Shown here one piece after another: positions 8,657 to 17,046 of a stretch of 64,000 nt of DNA. Made by a program: the position numbers and the translations under genes. Location of the stretch: positions 1 through 64,000 of the forward strand of contig CAZCZZ010000015.1 of assembly GCA_964503335.1 (NCBI GenBank). The letters are read 5' to 3'. The notes under the pieces are model-generated. The model worked only from the letters and a program-made list of their open reading frames with translations, had not been told where the DNA came from and ran no database searches. This DNA is from CAZCZZ01 sp964503335 (GTDB lineage: Bacteria; Verrucomicrobiota; Kiritimatiellia; CAIVKH01). Within the stretch, counting starts at the first letter, position 1, and each line of letters starts with the position of its first letter.

Positions 8657-11600
8657 TTGTACCTAAAAAGCCTGGAACTCATCGGTTTCAAAAGTTTCGC
8701 CGACCGCACCAAGCTCGAATTCGAGCCCGGGATGACCGCGATTGTAGGTCCCAACGGTTGCGGTAAGAGCAATGTGGCCGACGCCCTGCGATGGGTCCTC
8801 GGCGAGCAGAGCGCCAAGGCGATGCGCGGGTCGAAGATGGAAGATGTGATCTTCAACGGGACCGACACCCACAAGCCCATGGGCATGGCGGAGGTCAGCC
8901 TCACCCTCGCCGATTGCGAAAAAGTTCTCGGCCTCGAATACAACGAGGTAACGATCACACGCCGCGTCTTCCGCAGCGGTGAAGGCCAGTACTTCATCAA
9001 CAAGGCTCCCTGCCGTCTTAAGGACATCCAGCGGCTGTTCATGGACACCGGCATCGGCACGAATGCCTACTCGCTGATGGAACAGGGTCGCATCGACAAG
9101 ATCCTCAGCTCGCACCCCGAGGATCGTCGCGCCGTGTTCGAAGAAGCCAGCGGCATCACGAAGTTCAAGGCGGACAAGAAGGAAGCGATTCGCAAGCTCG
9201 ACCAGACCGAAGCGAACCTGTTGAGGTTGGCCGACATCATTCGCGAAGTGAAACGACAGATCATCTCGCTGCAGCGCCAAGCCGGCAAGGCACGCCGCTA
9301 CCAAGCCCTGATGGAACAGCTCCGCTCCTACGATCTCTACGCCTCCCGCGAGAAGCTCACGCAGTTCAACCAGAGCGTCTCTTCGCTTGAGTCGCGCATC
9401 GCGTCCATCGTCGAACAGGACGAAGCGGTGCGACAGGACATCGAAGTGTCCGAGCAGCAGACCGCCGAGGTCCGCGCCGAACTCACGGCGGAAGAACACC
9501 GCATCGCCGAATTGATGGAATCCGCCGTACGCGCCCGCACCGAGCTGGAACGCGTCCGCGAACTGATCCACACGAACGAGGATCGCATCCAGGAGCTCAA
9601 GGTACTGTCCGAGCGGGATTCGCGCGACGCCGAGGAAGCCAAGCTTCGCCTTGAGCAGCACGCGATCAGCCTCCGTGAAACAGAGCAGCAGCACGAGACT
9701 GCCTGCTCGCAGCGCGATGCTTCGGAGCGCGACCTCTCCACCGCGATTACCGCAAACAGTGCAGCCGAGACGGCACTTGAGGAAGCGGTCCGTGCCCTGA
9801 ATCGCTACCGCACGGAGCAACTCGACGCCGAGAACCGTGCTTCGCAGGCCCAGAACGAACTGACAGCCCTCGATGCGCAGGAACGCTCGAACATGATCCG
9901 TCGCGAACGCCTCGCGGCGGAGCAGCAGGAGATGCAGCGCTCTCTCGAAGTCTTCGAAGGACGCAAGGCCGAGGTGACGGAGCGTATACAGGCGCTGACT
10001 ATCGCTGCGAACGAAGCCGCCGAGCAGTTGAAGCTTCTCCAGTTGAATCGCGCGGACAAGGCTCAGGCCCTTACGACCTTGAAGAGCAGCGTCTCCCAGT
10101 TCCAGCAGCAGATGGCGGCCAAGCAGGCCCAGATCGACATGCTCCAGATGAGCCGGGCACAACGCGAAGGTTTCCCCGAAGGCGCCCGGATGATTCTCGA
10201 CGAGAATTCGGATCTCCGATTCGACCGCAGCCTGGTCATCGGCCCCATCGCCGAATTACTCCGTGCCGAACCCGCCTATCACCTTGCGCTTGAAGCCGCA
10301 CTGCGCCCGTGGCTGGACGCCATCGTCCTCCGTGACGACGCGGCCGCGATCGCCGTGTTGGCCCAGCTTGAGCAGGCCGCCGCCGGATCCGCCCGCGTCC
10401 TCGTCGCCGGTGTCGGCGCAGGTCCCGAAGCCCTCGACTATGCCGGACATGATCCACTGTTGAACCACGTGCACTGCAGCGATGACGTGAAGCCCCTGCT
10501 CCAGCGTCTCCTGCGCGGTGTCGTCGTCGCGGAGAACACCTATGCCCTGCCGACGGGCGTACCCGCGGCGTGGACCGTCGTCACCAAAACCGGTGCCGTG
10601 CTGAAGCCCGGCGAGTACGCCGAGTTCTGGAAACGCGAGAACGAGCAATCCAATCCCCTCGCCCGCCAGCAACTCCTCGCCGACTGGCAGGATCAACTCG
10701 GCGAGCTGCAGCGCCAGTTGGCGACCGTCGAGGAGAACATCGCCCGCCTCATCCACGAAGAGTCGACCGTGGCGGATGCCATCGAAGCCGCGCGGGTGAC
10801 GCTAGACGACAGCCGGCGCCAGCTTGCCAATGCCGAGGGCGAAAGCCGCGTCGTTCTACAGGAGGCCCGTCAAGCCGCCGAGCGTGTCGAGACCGTGGCC
10901 TACGAGCTTCAGTCCCTCAGTGAACAGCACTCCGAAACGGACGAGCACCGCCTTTCGATTTCCGCACGGATTGAGCAGTATCGCCAGAAGCACGCTGAGC
11001 TGCGCGAGCAGATCGCGCAAGGCACCGAGCTCCAGCGCGAACGCGAAGAAGTTCGAAGCCGCGCTCTGGTCGATGTATCCGATCGCCGGATCGCATTCTC
11101 TGAAGTCCGCCAACGGGCCGAGACCCTCGCGGCCAAGCGCGACCAGCTTGTTTCCCGTATCGACGAACTCACGGCCGTGGTCGAAGAACGCTCACGCGGC
11201 ATAAGCACGTACCAGCAGCGCATGGCCGACCTGCAGAGAGGCGTCGCGGAGGCTACGCTCCGGATCGATCCGCTCGACGCAGAATCGAACGCCCTGCGCG
11301 CCAGGATCGACGAAGCCCGCCAGTCCCGCGAAACTCGCACGGCCCGTCTCTCGGAACTCGAGGCCTTCCTTCGCACGAAGCGCGCAGCTTTGGATGAGAT
11401 CCGTACGCGTCGGTCACAGAACGACATTGAACTCGCCGAGCAAAAGATGCGCCGACAGAACCTGCTGGAACGCGTCACGGGTGACTACAAGGTCGATGTG
11501 ACCGCCATCGATCAGGCCGCCGAACCGGCCTGGGAGAATGGCGAGAAGCTCGAAGGCGACGCGCTCGACACGATTGTTGAGGAGTTGCGTGCCAAGATCG

Positions 11601-12280
11601 AAGGCATGGGTCCTGTCAACCTTGTCGCGATCGAGGAGCATCGCGAGTTGGAAGAGCGGGAAACCTTCCTGACCACGCAGCAGAACGACCTTGTTGCATC
11701 GAAAGATCAGCTGATGGAACTCATCCGCGAGATCAACAAGACGACGACCGAGATGTTCGCCAAGACGTTCGAGGCTGTTAACCAGAACTTCCAGGTCATG
11801 TTCACGCAGCTCTTCGGCGGCGGCACTGCCAAGCTCGTGTTGCTGGACGACGGGGACGTCCTCGAATCCGGCATCGAGATCATCGCCCGCCCGCCCGGCA
11901 AGAAGCTGCAGACCGTCTCCCTGATGTCCGGCGGTGAACGCACGATGACCGCCGTGGCCCTGCTCTTCTCGCTGTATCTTGTGAAGCCAAGCCCGTTCTG
12001 CATGCTCGACGAGCTGGATGCGGCGCTGGACGAGGCCAATATCGGTCGCTTCGTGACCACGGTGCAGAGCTTCCTCGACAAGTCGCAGTTCGTGGTCATC
12101 ACGCACAACCGCAAGACCATTGCGGCCGCCCGCATGCTCTACGGGGTGACGATGGAGCAGCACGGTGTGTCCAAGATCGTATCCGTGAAGTTCAACGAGA
12201 CCTCCGAGGACCCCCGTGCCGCAGCAGACCGGGAAGCAGCCGCGGCCGCTTCTGAGGAAGCTGTTACCTCAGCCACGTAA
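8657..12280 (+). CDS. smc: Chromosome segregation ATPase SMC
   Basis: A full-length SMC of 1207 residues. The N-terminal head has GPNGCGKSNVADALRWVLGE (Walker A, residues about 32-51). Two long coiled coils flank a hinge at about 515-680 (FPEGARMILDE through GVPAAWTVVTKTGAVL). The C-terminal head has the LMSGGERTMTAVALLFSLYL signature and the Walker B CMLDELDAALDEANIGRF. The start is a TTG, chosen because MYLKSLELIGFKSFADRTKL is the canonical SMC beginning and TAGGAG lies 10 bp upstream. SMC forms the condensin complex with ScpA and ScpB; neither is in this window. The polymerase gene follows after 21 bp, so they probably share a transcript. It is divergent from the M20 peptidase, with about 170 bp between the two starts. 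Confidence 0.97.
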   Translation: MYLKSLELIGFKSFADRTKLEFEPGMTAIVGPNGCGKSNVADALRWVLGEQSAKAMRGSKMEDVIFNGTDTHKPMGMAEVSLTLADCEKVLGLEYNEVTITRRVFRSGEGQYFINKAPCRLKDIQRLFMDTGIGTNAYSLMEQGRIDKILSSHPEDRRAVFEEASGITKFKADKKEAIRKLDQTEANLLRLADIIREVKRQIISLQRQAGKARRYQALMEQLRSYDLYASREKLTQFNQSVSSLESRIASIVEQDEAVRQDIEVSEQQTAEVRAELTAEEHRIAELMESAVRARTELERVRELIHTNEDRIQELKVLSERDSRDAEEAKLRLEQHAISLRETEQQHETACSQRDASERDLSTAITANSAAETALEEAVRALNRYRTEQLDAENRASQAQNELTALDAQERSNMIRRERLAAEQQEMQRSLEVFEGRKAEVTERIQALTIAANEAAEQLKLLQLNRADKAQALTTLKSSVSQFQQQMAAKQAQIDMLQMSRAQREGFPEGARMILDENSDLRFDRSLVIGPIAELLRAEPAYHLALEAALRPWLDAIVLRDDAAAIAVLAQLEQAAAGSARVLVAGVGAGPEALDYAGHDPLLNHVHCSDDVKPLLQRLLRGVVVAENTYALPTGVPAAWTVVTKTGAVLKPGEYAEFWKRENEQSNPLARQQLLADWQDQLGELQRQLATVEENIARLIHEESTVADAIEAARVTLDDSRRQLANAEGESRVVLQEARQAAERVETVAYELQSLSEQHSETDEHRLSISARIEQYRQKHAELREQIAQGTELQREREEVRSRALVDVSDRRIAFSEVRQRAETLAAKRDQLVSRIDELTAVVEERSRGISTYQQRMADLQRGVAEATLRIDPLDAESNALRARIDEARQSRETRTARLSELEAFLRTKRAALDEIRTRRSQNDIELAEQKMRRQNLLERVTGDYKVDVTAIDQAAEPAWENGEKLEGDALDTIVEELRAKIEGMGPVNLVAIEEHRELEERETFLTTQQNDLVASKDQLMELIREINKTTTEMFAKTFEAVNQNFQVMFTQLFGGGTAKLVLLDDGDVLESGIEIIARPPGKKLQTVSLMSGGERTMTAVALLFSLYLVKPSPFCMLDELDAALDEANIGRFVTTVQSFLDKSQFVVITHNRKTIAAARMLYGVTMEQHGVSKIVSVKFNETSEDPRAAADREAAAAASEEAVTSAT

Positions 12281-12301
12281 GGGCATGGTATACTCGCGGG
12301 C

Positions 12302-14557
12302 ATGCAGATCGCTGCCCTTGAACACGGTTTGATCGCCGGCGCTGACAAGACGCCGAGCATCATTGCCATCGAACATCGTCCTGGCACCGGAACACCGGAC
12401 CAGATGGCCCTGCTCCTTCGCGACGGAAATTCGACGCGGGAGGTTCTTGAGCCCTTCCGGCCATTCCTCTGGACCGTATCGACAGACCTTCTCGCCGATT
12501 CAGCGATCAAGGCCGAGTGGCAGGAACTTGCTGGCGCGAATCCCCTGAAGTACCTCGCCCGCTTCGACTCCTGGAAGTCACTCCAGGCAGCGGCCGCGCA
12601 CCTGAAGCAGAAGACGCGGGGCACCGCGGAGAGGAACAAGGACCCCTTCTTCATCATCAATGACCCCGAGCAGCAGCACCTTTTGTCCACGGGCAAGACG
12701 CTCTTCAAGGGCATGGGGTTCCGCGAGCTGCGTCGACTCCAGATGGACATCGAAACGTACTGTGACCCCGAATATGAGTTCTCGAACGCCGACCGTGAAA
12801 AGGATCGCATCATCGCCATCACGCTGGCCGACAGCACCGGTTGGGTCGAAGTGCTATCCGGCAAGACGCTCGACGAACCGGGATTGATCCGCCGATGGGT
12901 CGAACTCATCCGCGAGCGGGATCCCGACGTGATCGAGGGGCACAACCTTTTCAACTTCGACCTCCCCTATCTCACGGCCCGGGCGAAGAGATACAAGATC
13001 AAGGTCGCGATCGGACGCAACGGCGAGACGATCCGCACCCGGCCCAGCCGATACGTCATGGCCGACCAGGTCATCACGTACACGCGGGCCGAGGTGAGCG
13101 GACGACACGTCGTCGACACCTATCTCCTCGCCCAGGCCTACGACATCAGCCACCGCTCACTCGAAAGCCTCTCATTGAAGGACGTCGCCCGTCATTTCGG
13201 AGTGGCCGCACCGGATCGGACCTACATTGATGGTGCGGACATCGCCGCGACGTTCGACAGGGACCCCGATGCGCTCATGCGCTACGCACGGGATGACATT
13301 CTCGAAACAAGGGCGATCAGCGACATCCTTTCCCCCAGCTACTTCACCCAGGCCCAGATCCTGCCGTTCACGTACCAGGACACCACAGTGCGCGGCAGCG
13401 GCTCCAAGATCGATAGCCTGATGCTGCGCGCTTACCTCGCGGCGGGACATTCGATCCCCATTCCGGAAGATGCACAGGATTTCGCGGGGGGCTACACCGA
13501 TATCTTCTTCACGGGCATCGCAAAGAATGTCCACCACTGCGACGTGCGCTCGCTTTATCCGTCGCTGATGCTGAAAGACAACATCGGCCCCAAGAGCGAC
13601 GAGTTGGCGGTCTTCATTTCCCTGCTTCGCCACCTGCGCGATTTCCGCGTGGAGGCGAAGTCGAGGATGCAGCAAGCGACATCCGCCGACGAGAAAGTGT
13701 ATCTCGATGCGCTGCAGACCACCTTCAAGATCCTGATCAACTCGTTCTACGGCTACCTCGGTTTCAGCCAGGGCCGCTTCAACGACTACGCCGCGGCTTC
13801 GGAGATCGCGGAGAAGGGCCGGAAGCTCCTCGCCTCCATGATCGATTTTCTGCGCGGCCAGGGCGCCACGCCCATCGAGATCGACACGGACGGAATCTAC
13901 TTTGTTCCACCTGAGTTCAAATCGCCTGCGGACCGTGACGCCTTCCGCGGGCGCTTCGCCGCGTCGCTGCCCGCGGGGATCGATGTGGAATTCGATGGCG
14001 AGTATGTGTCGATGCTCAGCTACAAGATGAAGAACTACGCGCTGCTCGACGACGCAGGCGAGGTGACGATCAAAGGCGCGGCCTTGAAGTCCAGGGGGCT
14101 GGAGCCGTTCCAGCGGGACTACATCAAGCAATGGCTACGATTCACCCTGGAGGACAAACCCGATGCCATTGCGAAACTGAAGTCAACGTTCCGTAACGCC
14201 ATTCAACAGCGGACGCTTCCGATTCAGGCGCTGGCAAAAAGCGAGTCATTGAAGGAATCGCCCGTCAACTACGCGGCGAAGATTGGCGACAAGGCGCGTG
14301 GCCGCAGTGCCGCGTACGAACTGGCGATGAAGACGGGTCGCAGCTTTCAGGCCGGCGACCAGATATCGTACTATGTAACCGGGACAAAGAAGAGTGTGGC
14401 TGTCCACGAGGCGGCGAAACTGGTATCGGAGTGGAAGCCGGAGGCACGGGACGAGAACGTGACGTACTATGTCTCAAAGCTTGAAGCGCTCATCGAGAAG
14501 CTTGATGGTATTGTGCAAACGAGTAGCACGCAGGAACAGGAGTTGCCCTTTGGATAA
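12302..14557 (+). CDS. Family B DNA polymerase with proofreading exonuclease
   Basis: A 751-residue bacterial family B polymerase. Exonuclease motifs are QMDIETYCD (Exo I, about 147-155), GHNLFNFDLPYL (Exo II, about 213-224) and YARDDI (Exo III, about 330). Polymerase motifs are DVRSLYPSLM (motif A, about 415), KILINSFYGYLG (motif B, about 475) and EIDTDGIYFVPP (motif C, about 525). Motif C is DTDG rather than the more common DTDS, but both catalytic aspartates are kept. Such enzymes occur in several bacterial phyla alongside Pol III; the likely role is repair or translesion synthesis, but that is inference. The stop codon lies inside the start region of gspG, so expression is coupled. Confidence 0.9.
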   Translation: MQIAALEHGLIAGADKTPSIIAIEHRPGTGTPDQMALLLRDGNSTREVLEPFRPFLWTVSTDLLADSAIKAEWQELAGANPLKYLARFDSWKSLQAAAAHLKQKTRGTAERNKDPFFIINDPEQQHLLSTGKTLFKGMGFRELRRLQMDIETYCDPEYEFSNADREKDRIIAITLADSTGWVEVLSGKTLDEPGLIRRWVELIRERDPDVIEGHNLFNFDLPYLTARAKRYKIKVAIGRNGETIRTRPSRYVMADQVITYTRAEVSGRHVVDTYLLAQAYDISHRSLESLSLKDVARHFGVAAPDRTYIDGADIAATFDRDPDALMRYARDDILETRAISDILSPSYFTQAQILPFTYQDTTVRGSGSKIDSLMLRAYLAAGHSIPIPEDAQDFAGGYTDIFFTGIAKNVHHCDVRSLYPSLMLKDNIGPKSDELAVFISLLRHLRDFRVEAKSRMQQATSADEKVYLDALQTTFKILINSFYGYLGFSQGRFNDYAAASEIAEKGRKLLASMIDFLRGQGATPIEIDTDGIYFVPPEFKSPADRDAFRGRFAASLPAGIDVEFDGEYVSMLSYKMKNYALLDDAGEVTIKGAALKSRGLEPFQRDYIKQWLRFTLEDKPDAIAKLKSTFRNAIQQRTLPIQALAKSESLKESPVNYAAKIGDKARGRSAAYELAMKTGRSFQAGDQISYYVTGTKKSVAVHEAAKLVSEWKPEARDENVTYYVSKLEALIEKLDGIVQTSSTQEQELPFG

Positions 14558-14999
14558 CGCCCATCAGAAAAGAGCAGGTTTTACCCTCGTCGAGATTCTC
14601 GTCGTCATCGTCATCCTCTCGATTCTTGCCACGCTGGTGGCCGTCAATGTGATTCGCCAGCCCGGCGAAGCCCGCGTGGCCGCGGCGAAGATCCAGATCA
14701 AGCAACTCCAGACGGCGCTTCAGGTCTACCGGACCGAACAGGGTCGCTACCCCACGCAGGATCAAGGCCTCGAAGCGCTGGTGCGCAAGCCGCAGACGGG
14801 GATCATTCCGGAGCGCTATCCATCGGACGGCTATCTCGAAAGCCGCGAAGTGCCGCGCGATCCCTGGAAGAATGATTACATTTTCATCGCGCCGGGCCGT
14901 AACGGTGAATCGTATGAGATCATTTCCTATGGAAGCGACGGGGAGCCCGGAGGCGTGGATGATGCGTCTGACATCTCGAGCTCAGACCCGGCGAACTGA
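14550..14999 (+). CDS. gspG: Type II secretion major pseudopilin GspG
   Basis: A 149-residue pseudopilin. The prepilin signal is RAG-FTLVEILVVIVILSIL, with Gly before and Phe after the peptidase site and Glu at +5. The C-terminal part has the GspG pattern: YRTEQGRYPTQDQGLEALV, then PRDPWKNDYIFIAPGRNGE and an acidic YGSDGEPGGVDDASDI tail, which binds calcium in known GspG. The start is a TTG with AGGAG 7 bp upstream (14538-14542), and it overlaps the polymerase stop by 8 bp. No other secretion machinery (GspC-F) is in the window, apart from a second pseudopilin directly downstream. Confidence 0.88.
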   Translation: MDNAHQKRAGFTLVEILVVIVILSILATLVAVNVIRQPGEARVAAAKIQIKQLQTALQVYRTEQGRYPTQDQGLEALVRKPQTGIIPERYPSDGYLESREVPRDPWKNDYIFIAPGRNGESYEIISYGSDGEPGGVDDASDISSSDPAN

Positions 15000-15342
15000 C
15001 GGCTTCACGCTCATTGAGTGCTTGATTGCCCTGTCCATTGCCTCCATCACGCTCGGGGTCGCCGCGGTTTCACTGATGACCTGCCTCAAGGCCGAGTCAC
15101 GTGCGGATGAGCGGAGGCACGCCGTTACAAAGTCCGCGACGATCCACACCGCGCTTGTTCTGGGCACGGATATCACGAATGCGCTCCGCCAGGCCGGCGA
15201 AGGATGGACGGCTTCGCTGGCTCTTCGCGAATTGGACAAAGTCCACGGGGATGTGGCGTGGGAAACATGGCTGATCCAGCCCCCGGAATCGTCAGCCCTA
15301 CCCATTACCCTTGTACGGCAAAAGGCTGCAGAAGCTCCTTGA
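14962..15342 (+). CDS. Minor pseudopilin / type IV pilin-like protein (GspI/H-like)
   Basis: A 126-residue protein with a prepilin leader: basic N-terminus, then TDG-FTLIECLIALSIASITL, with Glu at +5 and one membrane helix. GGAGG at 14949-14953 supports the ATG at 14962 (the adjacent ATG at 14959 is also possible). The gene overlaps the end of gspG by 38 bp, so the pair is co-translated. Beyond the helix the sequence is not diagnostic; GspI- or GspH-like is a positional guess. The last 38 bp overlap the 3' end of the IMPase gene on the other strand. Confidence 0.72.
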   Translation: MRLTSRAQTRRTDGFTLIECLIALSIASITLGVAAVSLMTCLKAESRADERRHAVTKSATIHTALVLGTDITNALRQAGEGWTASLALRELDKVHGDVAWETWLIQPPESSALPITLVRQKAAEAP

Positions 15343-16096
15343 GCGCGTCGTGGACGAGCCCGTTGGAACACAGGTAGCGCATCCGATTGTTGGGGCGCGG
15401 CTGCAGGACCTCCGTACGACCGCCCGCCTGCTGCACGATCAAATCGCCTGCAGCGATATCCCACAGGTTGATCCCCTGTTCGAAAAAGGCATCCGCGCGC
15501 CCCGACGCAACCTGACAGATGTCTAGAGCTGCGGCTCCCAGGAGCCGGACTTTTTGGATGCGGAGCGAAACCGTTCGCAGAACCTCGAGCGCGCGCGACT
15601 CCTGATTCACGCTTTTCTCCAGTCCGGTGAGCGCAAGTGTGCTTTCCAAAGATGGTGTGCGAGAAACCTGAATCGGTTCGCCGTTCCGCAGCGCGGGCTT
15701 GCCGACCTGGGCCGCAAACACCTCGCCGCTTACCGGCGCATAGACGACACCGGCGAGGGTCTGGTCGCCAACCTGCACGGCGACGGATGAGCACCAGTAG
15801 GTCAGGCCGTGGAAGAAGTTCACGGTTCCATCAATTGGATCGATCACCCATCTCGGCGCGCCTTCAGCACCATCGGACGATCCTTCTTCGCCCAGGATCG
15901 CATGGTCAGGGTACGCCGAACGAACGACTTCCTCCGCGCGCTGCTGGCACTCCTTGTCGAGTTGCAGCTTCACGTCATGTGCTGCGAGGGAGAGGATTTC
16001 CGACCTTCGGCTGGCCTCGCGGATCGCATGATTACCTGCAGCCTTTGCCGCCTCGATCGCACAGGCGAGCAGATCAGTTGCAGACGGAGTGCTCAT
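15305..16096 (-). CDS. Inositol monophosphatase family protein
   Basis: A 263-residue member of the IMPase/SuhB family. Motifs are LGEEGSS (metal site Glu), WVIDPIDGTVNFFHGLTYWC (the DPIDGT core at about 84-103) and NLWDIAAGDLIVQQAGG (WDIAAG, about 215). It hydrolyses phosphate from inositol or sugar phosphates, possibly CysQ- or SuhB-like roles; the substrate is not predictable. It begins with a 4-base ATGA overlap on the epimerase gene. Its 3' end runs convergently into the pseudopilin gene by 38 bp. Confidence 0.88.
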   Translation of the reverse strand: MSTPSATDLLACAIEAAKAAGNHAIREASRRSEILSLAAHDVKLQLDKECQQRAEEVVRSAYPDHAILGEEGSSDGAEGAPRWVIDPIDGTVNFFHGLTYWCSSVAVQVGDQTLAGVVYAPVSGEVFAAQVGKPALRNGEPIQVSRTPSLESTLALTGLEKSVNQESRALEVLRTVSLRIQKVRLLGAAALDICQVASGRADAFFEQGINLWDIAAGDLIVQQAGGRTEVLQPRPNNRMRYLCSNGLVHDALKELLQPFAVQG

Positions 16097-17037
16097 GGTC
16101 CCTGCGGGACGAGGTTCGCGATGGTACGGCGCAGGCCTTCTTCGAGATCGATGACTGGAGTCCAACCCAGTAGCTCTCGTGCCCGTGTCGAGTCCGCTTG
16201 GGAGTCGCGCACATCACCTGACCGCCTTACGCCGTGAACGGGTTGGATTTCCTTCCCCATAAGTCGCGCTATCGTGAGGGCAAGGTCCTTGACTGAGATG
16301 CGGTCTCCGCGCGCCACGTTATATGCTTCACCCGCCGAGGAATCAGGAGCCGTACAGCAGGCCAGATTGGCCGATACGACATCATCCACATAGGTGAAGT
16401 CACGGGTCTGGCCGCCATCGCCGTGAAGGACTGGCGATCGGCCTGAGCCGATGGCATCAATGAAGAGAGGAATGACGGCGGCGTATTGCGACTTCGGATC
16501 CTGTCTCGGACCAAACACGTTGAAATAGCGCAGGGAGAAGGTCTTCAAGCCATGGAGTCGATGATAAATTCTGCAGTAGTACTCCCCTGCCAGTTTCGAG
16601 AGTGCATAAGGGGACAGAGGCATGGGCATCATGCCTTCGCGTTTCGGCAGCGTGGGTGTATCGCCGTACACTGATGACGAGGACGAGAATACAAATCGTT
16701 CCACGCCCGCCTCGCGGGCAGCCACCAGGAGATTCAACGTTCCGCCCACGTTTACGTCATTCGTAGTAATCGGGTCTTCCACCGAGCGGGCAACGGACGG
16801 CAGGGCACCAAGGTGGATGATGTAGCGCACGCCTTCCACGGCGAGTTGGACGTCTTCCTTTCGCCGAAGATCACCCTCAATGAATTCCAGCTTCGATTCG
16901 ATGCCGGCCAGATTGGCGGCACGACCCGTGCTCAGGTTGTCGAGGATGCGCACCGATTTGCCTTCGCGGACAAGTCGATGCGCGATATTGGATCCGATGA
17001 ACCCGGCGCCACCGGTGAGTAGATAGTCACACGACAT
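16093..17037 (-). CDS. NAD-dependent nucleotide-sugar epimerase
   Basis: A 314-residue extended SDR of the UDP-hexose 4-epimerase group. It has TGGAGFIGSNIAHRLV (NAD binding), SSSSVYGDTPTLPKRE and SPYALSKLAGEYYC (YxxxK), plus RYFNVFGPRQDPKSQYAAVI, which is most like UDP-GlcNAc/GalNAc 4-epimerases (WbpP/Gne type). It provides activated sugars for surface glycans or LPS. It sits just downstream of lptD, which fits envelope biogenesis, and overlaps the IMPase start. Confidence 0.88.
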   Translation of the reverse strand: MSCDYLLTGGAGFIGSNIAHRLVREGKSVRILDNLSTGRAANLAGIESKLEFIEGDLRRKEDVQLAVEGVRYIIHLGALPSVARSVEDPITTNDVNVGGTLNLLVAAREAGVERFVFSSSSSVYGDTPTLPKREGMMPMPLSPYALSKLAGEYYCRIYHRLHGLKTFSLRYFNVFGPRQDPKSQYAAVIPLFIDAIGSGRSPVLHGDGGQTRDFTYVDDVVSANLACCTAPDSSAGEAYNVARGDRISVKDLALTIARLMGKEIQPVHGVRRSGDVRDSQADSTRARELLGWTPVIDLEEGLRRTIANLVPQGP

Positions 17038-17046
17038 TGAACCCTG

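Noticed and set aside
8663..10162. 499-residue minus-strand frame opposite smc
   Set aside because: Leu-rich mirror of coiled-coil codons; not a gene.
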